Source: Mucilaginibacter pineti
GTDB taxonomy: Bacteria > Bacteroidota > Bacteroidia > Sphingobacteriales > Sphingobacteriaceae
DNA length: 64,000 bases
Assembly (NCBI RefSeq): GCF_900101875.1
Contig: NZ_FNAI01000008.1
Coordinates: 62,001 to 126,000 of the forward strand
Reading direction: 5' to 3'
Shown here: one piece after another, positions 17,873 to 24,409 of the stretch
How positions within the stretch are numbered: position 1 is the stretch's first letter
How the letters are laid out: every line of letters begins with the position of its first letter
Translations under genes and position numbers: made by a program
Notes under the pieces: model-generated
The model's input: only the letters and a program-made list of their open reading frames with translations
Told to the model about the DNA's origin: nothing
Databases searched by the model: none

Positions 17873-18736
17873 CTAAGCATCAGCAAAAAGATGTTTTTCG
17901 GTCCTGGCCATTACTTCTTCCATGTGCCCGAAATCGCAATACTTAGTAAAGCTGTTGATAAAACGGGTAAGTTTTATATCGTTTGCATCCACATCCGACT
18001 TTTGCAAATCTACATCAAAACCGAGAAGCGTATGAATACTGTAACGGGGTTGACCGTTTGGCCAGTTTACTTGCAAATGCGCCAGTGCATGCATCGTATT
18101 AAGTTCAATTTGGACGACGATTACATATCGTTTAATAATTTCTTTATTGACATATGGAATTCGGATCGTCAGGAATTCGCCATTTAATGGTTTTTCACCG
18201 GTGACATGATCCAACGCCCGTTTGAAATCACGAAGTTTTGATTTTGGTGTATCAGCCTGAAGGCTTTTTTTTGGGAATATTGAATGCACAATCTTCGAAT
18301 CCCGGTAGAGTATCAGCACAAAATCTTTAGGTTCGTTCCCTGAGCGGGTAAAACGTTCCGATTTGCCGGTATACTTTATGAATAATGCCGCGTCGGGATG
18401 TTCTTTAGTGTCTATAATACTTTGCGCATAGACATCATCAGCTATTTGCCTCCAGTCAAAAATAGGAATACCAGAAGATTGGAAACGACTTGGATCGCCT
18501 AAAGCGCCATCGCCAAAGTAAAGATCGTTTGAATAATAACCATGCCTGCTCATTATATGCGCCCAGCCTGTATCCTGGTTGCCATGAATGTGAATTAAGC
18601 CACCATTCGAAATAGACAGGATTCCAAACCAATGCTTCTTAATAGAGGCCAAAACACCCATTTGCCAGATCGGGTCTTTAGCTTGCTCAATTATCCATTG
18701 GACGAGTTCAGGTGTTAGATATTGTTTTTGCGGCAT
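17873..18736 (-). CDS. PBECR/barnase-EndoU-like nuclease candidate (287 aa)
   Basis: Hypothetical protein whose central region resembles small RNase-fold families of the phage-barnase/EndoU/ColicinE5/RelE type: GWAHIMSRHGYYS (His at about 60, Arg-His at 64-65), then alternating strands (DAALFIKYTG, RFTRSG, FVLILYRDSKIVHSIFP). These could supply a general base and a phosphate-binding Arg. The assignment is by motif impression and not by alignment. It lies 12 bp downstream of the CoiA-like gene and 140 bp upstream of the PIN gene in the same operon. A role as an RNA-cleaving effector is inference. Confidence 0.55.
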   Translation of the reverse strand: MPQKQYLTPELVQWIIEQAKDPIWQMGVLASIKKHWFGILSISNGGLIHIHGNQDTGWAHIMSRHGYYSNDLYFGDGALGDPSRFQSSGIPIFDWRQIADDVYAQSIIDTKEHPDAALFIKYTGKSERFTRSGNEPKDFVLILYRDSKIVHSIFPKKSLQADTPKSKLRDFKRALDHVTGEKPLNGEFLTIRIPYVNKEIIKRYVIVVQIELNTMHALAHLQVNWPNGQPRYSIHTLLGFDVDLQKSDVDANDIKLTRFINSFTKYCDFGHMEEVMARTEKHLFADA

Positions 18737-18748
18737 AAGTACAACCTA

Positions 18749-20467
18749 TTAATTATTTGCTACTTCAATTAGTTGATTTACGCTGAAGCTGTGATAGCCA
18801 AGATTGGAAAGCTGCTGTTCCAATAAATTCCTTCGCTTTACGGAGTCTTCGGCTATCTGCTTTGCCATTCTCGATAGCCAAAACATATCCTCTTGCAGGA
18901 TTAAGTGCTTTAAGTCGTCGGGACAAACCGGTTCCTCCTTCAATATCTTCGTTTCAGCGGCAAGAGCAGTTTGTCTTCGTAAATCGTCAAATCGCGCTGT
19001 AAGATCACCTCTTGCTCCCTCAACGCGTTCTTGTCTTCCATCTCGCTCTTTTTCAAGTCCACCGATAATTTCTTTTTCTGCTGCTTCAAGTCGCTCATGA
19101 TAGCTTCGCTGGCTGTGTTGCTTTCTGATAAGTTCTGCTGGTGCATTTGTAATATCTGCGCGTAATCGCTCGATAGCTGCTCTTTCAATTGCAATAGCTC
19201 GTTCCACTCGTTCTTGCTCACTTCCAATTGATTCGAGTTCTCTTCCAAATTGTTCATCCAATCGATCTCGTGCTGCTTTGTGCTCTCGGTCAGCATCGTC
19301 TTGTAGTTGTTCAATTGTTTTTCCTGTTCCGCCAAGCGCGATTTCTTCCTGCCGGATGTTTGCATCAAGTAATGCTTTCTCTTCTCTAATTCGCTGTTTT
19401 GTTGACTGATATCTTTCGTCCAGGCGTTGATAACGTCCGTTAAGTCCTGCTTTTGTAGTTCTAAATTGAACTCGTCTTGCTTCAATTTCATCCAGCTCTC
19501 CGCGATTTGTTGTTTCAGCATCGCTTCGGTAGCGTTCTTCAAAAACAATCCGTTGTTCGCCAGCTCGCTTGATTGCGAGTTCAGTTCTTCCGATAGCTGT
19601 AACAACTGCTCGTTCTGCCGTGCGGTACGGTTCTGATTCCAAACATCGGCCAAGTGCTCGTATGAGATTGTTAACTTGTACCTTTCGGCAGTCGTAACTT
19701 TCTTCAGAAAGTCTATCCGGGTCTCCATCAATTGCAGGTATTCCATCTCCAAGATCGGTGGGTACTGAAAAATAAGCGATTTGTTGTTCATCATCGTGGT
19801 ATAACCATTTGGCGCGGTCGCCCTTTTTTTGAGAAATTTCTATTGCCTCGGCAGATTGCTTTGGTATTGTTAGATTGATCGTATTAACCCGCAGCCGTTT
19901 TAATCCGGCAAATTCATTTACGGTTAACTTTTTTCTTTTACCTAATTGAATAAATAGTATAGGCTCATCGTTTTCGTCATAAAATACTATATCGGCCTTA
20001 AATAACAATTCTTCCTGTGGCCCATCATATCTAAAATCTGATTTTATGTTGCCATTGTGATCTTCAAAAAAATATTTATTTTTTTCAACACGGCTCGCGG
20101 CAATGACAGTTCCCGGCAATAGAAACAGCGCCAACCCGGCCTCACCTTTAGGGGGATATTTGTAAACCGGAGGCACCCTGATTTCTTTATTGAGCTCCAG
20201 TGTCGTGGCGGCAAGCTTTCGCCTATAATCCTCATCTTTAAAAGTGCATTTATCACCGGGTTTGATAAATTTTGCATCGTGCCGGAAATAAGGTCGATAA
20301 TTTTGGACTTTGGGTAATACGGCTTGCATCTCGCGCTGGCAACCTATACACTTATAACCTTTTCGGCCGCGTTGAGTAACTTCAGAGATATGTATATCTC
20401 TATCCAATGTCACACTGTGCGCGTAATCATGGTGGGCGTCTGGCTCGGCAACTGGAAAAGCAGGCAT
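18749..20467 (-). CDS. CoiA-like protein: zinc-finger/PD-(D/E)XK-like N-terminus with long coiled coil
   Basis: First gene of the operon. Residues 38-75 form a CoiA-type zinc site (C40, C43, H63, C74). Residues about 150-200 have the strand pattern of a restriction-endonuclease-like core (ADIVFYDENDEPILFIQLGKRK), but with Gln where the family usually has a catalytic Glu, so activity is uncertain. A conserved-looking junction (SEESYDCRKVQVNNLIRAL) leads into about 230 residues of charged coiled coil and a helical end. A 284-codon open frame (18940-19794) in another frame of the same strand also reads as coiled coil; I take the long frame as real because it is continuous with the N-terminal domains. 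Transcription likely starts at the palindromic region just upstream. Confidence 0.75.
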   Translation of the reverse strand: MPAFPVAEPDAHHDYAHSVTLDRDIHISEVTQRGRKGYKCIGCQREMQAVLPKVQNYRPYFRHDAKFIKPGDKCTFKDEDYRRKLAATTLELNKEIRVPPVYKYPPKGEAGLALFLLPGTVIAASRVEKNKYFFEDHNGNIKSDFRYDGPQEELLFKADIVFYDENDEPILFIQLGKRKKLTVNEFAGLKRLRVNTINLTIPKQSAEAIEISQKKGDRAKWLYHDDEQQIAYFSVPTDLGDGIPAIDGDPDRLSEESYDCRKVQVNNLIRALGRCLESEPYRTAERAVVTAIGRTELAIKRAGEQRIVFEERYRSDAETTNRGELDEIEARRVQFRTTKAGLNGRYQRLDERYQSTKQRIREEKALLDANIRQEEIALGGTGKTIEQLQDDADREHKAARDRLDEQFGRELESIGSEQERVERAIAIERAAIERLRADITNAPAELIRKQHSQRSYHERLEAAEKEIIGGLEKERDGRQERVEGARGDLTARFDDLRRQTALAAETKILKEEPVCPDDLKHLILQEDMFWLSRMAKQIAEDSVKRRNLLEQQLSNLGYHSFSVNQLIEVANN

Positions 20468-20480
20468 GGAATAAAATTTA

Positions 20481-20508
20481 AAAAGTTATGTAAATTTACA
20501 TAACTTTT
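20481..20508. promoter_or_regulatory. Perfect 28-bp palindrome between divergent genes (operator)
   Basis: AAAAGTTATGTAAA followed directly by its reverse complement TTTACATAACTTTT. It lies 14 bp upstream of the CoiA-like gene (minus strand) and 41 bp upstream of the HTH-ImmA gene (plus strand). Its size and symmetry suit a dimer of the HTH regulator encoded at 20549, which would control both directions. Confidence 0.75.
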
Positions 20509-20548
20509 ATTTGAATATCCCAGTAATTATTTTCATTTTTGTTACACC

Positions 20549-21760
20549 ATGGATGAAAACCAATTTCTTAACGAATTCTACAAAATGCTTTCCCCGGTTG
20601 ACCTGTGGGAAGGTGAAACCAATTCAATTAAGGAAATTTTCGATGCTCGGCTTACACGACACGGCATCACGATTAACCAGGCAGAAAAAATGCTGAACAT
20701 GCAAAAACGCACCCTGGAGGGCATATTGGATGGGTCAGCCAAACGAGTTGATGTAATTAATTTATTGAAGCTTGGGCAGTTCTTAGGGCTGCAAATGGAC
20801 GCGTTATTAAAATTATTCCTTAATGATATGCCACAGGAAATGGTAGGCGAATTGGAAGATGCGAAAAAGAAATCTTATATCCTGTCGACGTTTGACATCA
20901 AAAGCCTGGCGAAATCAGGCTTTTTGACAACGAAAACAGATTTTGATCAAATAGAAAAACGTATTGTTACTTATTTCGGACTAAAATCCATTTTTCAATA
21001 TTCAAATAAGCAAATCATTCCTGCATTTAGCAAAACAAAGAAAAGTGAAAGTAGCCTCATGCGCGAATTTTGGGTAAGGTCGGCTTACGCGCATTTCGAT
21101 TGCCTGAAAAATCCTAATCTTTATGATAAGATGAAACTGGTAGACCTTATTGCTAAGATCAAACCGTATAGCATGAACGTAACAACAGGGCTTCGGACAG
21201 TAACCCAGGCGTTGTATAACATAGGAGTTAGCGTAATCTATCAACCGCATTTACAGACTACACAGGTCAGAGGCGCAACCTTCATCATTAACGGCAAACC
21301 TTGTATTGTTCTGACCGATCTTAACAAACGATATGCGACCATTTGGTTCGCCTTACTGCATGAATTGCACCACGTAATTTTCGATTTTGACGAAATCGAA
21401 CGTAATGTTTTTCATTTAACCGGTGAAGCCGATCTTTTTTTGCTACAGGAAGACAAAGCTGATGAGTTTGCCCGTGATTACTTTTTACCTGCTGAGCGTT
21501 CCAGGTTTATTTACAAATATATCGACAGCCCTTTAGTAGTGGCCAACTTTGCAAGGGAGCACCAGATCCATCCTTCCATGATATATAATTTTTATTGCTG
21601 GGATATGGATGCGACAGGGAAAGGAAGCTTCTGGGCTAAATACAAACATACTGAGGCCGACGTAAAGCTGGCCTTAAAGGATATCAATATCGATCCATTT
21701 GATAAGGAGCGTGTTGAAGATACCGTAAACTATTTAAAGGAAAACATTTTTAATATTTAA
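20549..21760 (+). CDS. HTH regulator fused to ImmA/IrrE-type metallopeptidase
   Basis: Two-domain protein. A helix-turn-helix of XRE-like type lies at about residues 37-90 (INQAEKMLNMQKRTLEGIL). The C-terminal half has an ImmA/IrrE zinc peptidase core with HELHH (H271, E272, H275) and a downstream EDKADEFARDYF supplying the third ligand. Such fusions act as sensors that bind DNA as repressors and cleave themselves or a partner on a damage or infection signal. Position beside the 28-bp palindrome points to control of its own gene and of the divergent nuclease operon. The next gene follows 5 bp downstream. Confidence 0.88.
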   Translation: MDENQFLNEFYKMLSPVDLWEGETNSIKEIFDARLTRHGITINQAEKMLNMQKRTLEGILDGSAKRVDVINLLKLGQFLGLQMDALLKLFLNDMPQEMVGELEDAKKKSYILSTFDIKSLAKSGFLTTKTDFDQIEKRIVTYFGLKSIFQYSNKQIIPAFSKTKKSESSLMREFWVRSAYAHFDCLKNPNLYDKMKLVDLIAKIKPYSMNVTTGLRTVTQALYNIGVSVIYQPHLQTTQVRGATFIINGKPCIVLTDLNKRYATIWFALLHELHHVIFDFDEIERNVFHLTGEADLFLLQEDKADEFARDYFLPAERSRFIYKYIDSPLVVANFAREHQIHPSMIYNFYCWDMDATGKGSFWAKYKHTEADVKLALKDINIDPFDKERVEDTVNYLKENIFNI

Positions 21761-21765
21761 TTACT

Positions 21766-22266
21766 ATGGCCGAAGAAGAGAACAAACCGGAACAGCGCAA
21801 AAAAACTGAAAAAGAATTAGCAGACGAACTGCTTAAGCAGAATATCCTGGCAGCGTCTGATCGGGTCAAAGGCGAACAGCTGATTATTTCACAAGCAGGT
21901 GACCTGGAAAGACAAAGAGAAATTCTTCAAACGGCCCTAAGTAATATTGATGATCCTGAGAAGAAATTTGACCTTTATTACAAAGGTATTAACAGGTTAC
22001 TGCGTGCGCATTTACCTAAGGGCCCTTCTAACAAAGCTGCGCGAGATTTCATCTATGAAGAAAAAAACACGTTTCTGACCCGTGGGAAAAGAATCAAAAA
22101 AAATGGTACTCGCGGCGGTGATGGCCGGATGACTTATAACACCGATGCCGACGAAATGCTTCAGATCATTATGGAATGGATTATGGAAAACGGCACAATG
22201 GTAGAGCTCTTCAACAAACTTCGTGATCTGAATATTAGTAAAGGTTATGGAACGAGATCTTTTTAA
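21766..22266 (+). CDS. Hypothetical protein (166 aa), partner of the HTH-ImmA regulator
   Basis: Highly charged, helical soluble protein: an N-terminal Lys/Glu-rich segment, a middle part (LYYKGINRLLRAHLPKG), a glycine-rich basic patch (KRIKKNGTRGGDG) and an acidic helical end. It starts 5 bp after the ImmA-type gene, so the two are cotranscribed. I do not recognise the family. Being next to an ImmA-like peptidase it could be the cleaved substrate or a co-regulator, as ImmR is for ImmA; this is inference. Confidence 0.65.
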   Translation: MAEEENKPEQRKKTEKELADELLKQNILAASDRVKGEQLIISQAGDLERQREILQTALSNIDDPEKKFDLYYKGINRLLRAHLPKGPSNKAARDFIYEEKNTFLTRGKRIKKNGTRGGDGRMTYNTDADEMLQIIMEWIMENGTMVELFNKLRDLNISKGYGTRSF

Positions 22267-22296
22267 CGACGCCCTACCAGGCTGACGTAAATCAAA

Positions 22297-22342
22297 ACTG
22301 ATATGTTAAGCAATTCGTGGAGTAGTTACTTGACATATCAGT
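22297..22342. repeat. Inverted repeat (14-bp arms) after the ImmA operon
   Basis: Arms at 22297-22310 (ACTGATATGTTAAG) and 22329-22342 (CTTGACATATCAGT) pair at 13 of 14 positions around an 18-bp loop. It lies 31 bp after the stop codon of the 166-residue gene and could be a terminator without a strong T-tract or a protein-binding site. The remaining bases up to 22467 show nothing else. Confidence 0.45.
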
Positions 22343-22467
22343 AAGTTTATTTGAATCGAAAATAATAGCAATTGTTTCATCAACTTGGGTTAACCCCTTA
22401 TTCGTTTACCTGGCTGAAAAAAAACGCTACTGGATAACCCCGAAACACTATAAATTGAAATTGTTGT

Positions 22468-23421
22468 TTAATCATTTTTATTCATTGCTGAGGTGTAATA
22501 GGCAGCCAATGAAACTACTTCCCAAACCTCCCGTTCACGTTCGTCTTCCAATTGGGTATGATCGTATTCAATAAAGGAACTCAAAAACTGAGATGTAATA
22601 TATAGGCAATCAGCAAGCAATTTAAATTTTATGAGTTCGTTGCTTGCCGGCCATTCTTTTTTGTTCTCAAAACGCATTTGTGCATATTTTATACTAAAAC
22701 CTTCCGAATGGGCAAAGGCTGACGCATATGAATAATAGTGAGTCGCAAAATTAGTCGGGAGAGGAGAAGTTTTAATGGCTGCTGTAAAATTCATATAACT
22801 TAAATAATCTTTTTTACCTGCTTTTACAGCCTGGACATTTTTGCGTAATTGTTCAGGTGCCAATTCATACTCGCTATTTTTTTCCAGCATATCGATCAGG
22901 TCGTCTACTTCTGGTTTAAAATCTATTATAGGTCCGGGACTAATAGCCTTTTTAAATACTTCTTCACGCTGCTTCCTGAATTGTAGTATAGATGATAACT
23001 CATACAAATTAAAATAAAGCTGCTGCTGCACCAGGTTCTCTGAACATTCATTGTACAACCTGAAATACACAAGATAACTTTCTAATAAACTCCTAACCAT
23101 AATATTAGCGGTTGCATCGTCAAAAAACACATTGCCGTTTATATCAAATACACCATCAAGAATTTTTATCAAATTGATTACCCTTAACCTATAATTGCTT
23201 ACAATAATATACCTCGTATTCGTGTGCGCTATCTGAAAATTTTCAGCCGATGAAGGTGCAACTTTAACAGCTTGTAATGCGCAGTCAAAAAGCAAAGCAG
23301 AAATTCTGTCAATATGCTTTATCAAAGTAGTGGAAGATGGCCGTTCATTTTTGTTTTTAGGAAATTCCTGTTCCATAAACTTTTGATAGTCAAAACCATT
23401 GGTTCCGTTGTCCTTTTCCAT
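22468..23421 (-). CDS. Hypothetical helical protein (317 aa), DUF5677-like pattern
   Basis: All-helical protein with a central MVRSLLESYLVYFRLYN motif that resembles DUF5677-type proteins, which carry a conserved R..LE pattern. A later segment has THYYSYASAFAHSEGFS, where a conserved His would fall. No enzyme motif is certain. It is transcribed away from the gene at 23464, with only 42 bp between the two start codons, so they share a promoter region. The pair is AT-rich relative to the operon at 24.4-29.9 kb. It is probably part of the defence-type island; function unknown. Confidence 0.6.
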   Translation of the reverse strand: MEKDNGTNGFDYQKFMEQEFPKNKNERPSSTTLIKHIDRISALLFDCALQAVKVAPSSAENFQIAHTNTRYIIVSNYRLRVINLIKILDGVFDINGNVFFDDATANIMVRSLLESYLVYFRLYNECSENLVQQQLYFNLYELSSILQFRKQREEVFKKAISPGPIIDFKPEVDDLIDMLEKNSEYELAPEQLRKNVQAVKAGKKDYLSYMNFTAAIKTSPLPTNFATHYYSYASAFAHSEGFSIKYAQMRFENKKEWPASNELIKFKLLADCLYITSQFLSSFIEYDHTQLEDEREREVWEVVSLAAYYTSAMNKND

Positions 23422-23463
23422 TTTATCAGTAAAATTGCGTTAATTACTTAAAAGTTTAAAGAT

Positions 23464-24192
23464 ATGGAAAAATGGAAACCTCAAAATATGCAACTGAGAA
23501 GTGCAGTTATAAGTAAGGTATTAAGGCTGGAGCAGACATCGAGCAGCGCGCTTCGGGCGATTTTTCGCATGTTTAAGCAGGACAGTAAGACATTGGGCAA
23601 TAGTTCCAGCGCACTGCCATTTAAGTCAAAAATAGACCTGCTTTATGATCTAGAAGAACTAAGTAAAACTGAATATGCCCATTCACTGAAATTAATGGAA
23701 ATAAGAAACCAGTTCGCCCATAACCCAAATGCCGTTTCTTTCGAGAGTTTTAAAGAGATCAATAATGATATCATAAATTACCTACTGCGGAATTGTCCGG
23801 GAGATTTGGAAAAAGAAGATGTTGAAACAAAGCTCGTTGGTGCATTCAACCACTTATTTCAAATAACGGCAGGAAAACTCATGATTATCGAAGTTGAATA
23901 CAGCGGGGGCATTCGCAAACAAATACGGCAACATGTTAATGATATAATTGTTAAAAATATCGATCACATCTGGAAACAAGCCATGGAAAAAAAGAAGATG
24001 CAGCCTAAACCAATATATCAAATTTTTCAAACCATTGACGACGATGAATTGGATAGTTTTTATAACTCCTTCAGAATTGCCATGTATGAATTTAGTTCGG
24101 CAGAACTGGCAAAGATAGATATTGAAAAAGGTGAAGTTTTTAAAGTTAAGGAAACCATAGAAGAGCAAATAGAACAAAAAAAACTATTATAA
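23464..24192 (+). CDS. HEPN-like helical protein (242 aa)
   Basis: Helical protein with the motif LMEIRNQFAHNPNAVSF near residue 80. The RNQFAH element has the Rx4H spacing of HEPN RNases, and it is preceded by KIDLLYDLEELSK as in DUF4145/MltR-like HEPN relatives. The second half (about 140-242) is charged and has no recognised domain. HEPN proteins with this motif are often RNA-cleaving toxins or abortive-infection effectors; the MltR-like branch can be non-catalytic, so activity is uncertain. It is divergent from the 317-residue gene. Confidence 0.6.
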   Translation: MEKWKPQNMQLRSAVISKVLRLEQTSSSALRAIFRMFKQDSKTLGNSSSALPFKSKIDLLYDLEELSKTEYAHSLKLMEIRNQFAHNPNAVSFESFKEINNDIINYLLRNCPGDLEKEDVETKLVGAFNHLFQITAGKLMIIEVEYSGGIRKQIRQHVNDIIVKNIDHIWKQAMEKKKMQPKPIYQIFQTIDDDELDSFYNSFRIAMYEFSSAELAKIDIEKGEVFKVKETIEEQIEQKKLL

Positions 24193-24409
24193 GCAGAAAA
24201 TGAAAAACTAGTTCTTCATTTCAGATTGAACAAGCAAATAGTTGCTCGTTCAAATACGCCAGCAGATAGAAGCCTAACAGGTTTGCGTGCTTCCAATTTC
24301 ACCTTAATATTCTCCCATTTGTTATCACAAAAATGTGTGCCTAATGCTCTTCCTAAGTTCGTGGACTGGTATGAGACTTTGCAGCCGGAAATAGTCCAAT
24401 TGTGCTAAA

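Noticed and set aside
24226..24408. 60-codon plus-strand ORF between the HEPN-like gene and the ATPase gene
   Set aside because: No recognisable pattern and no promoter or neighbour support; could be a remnant but not defensible.
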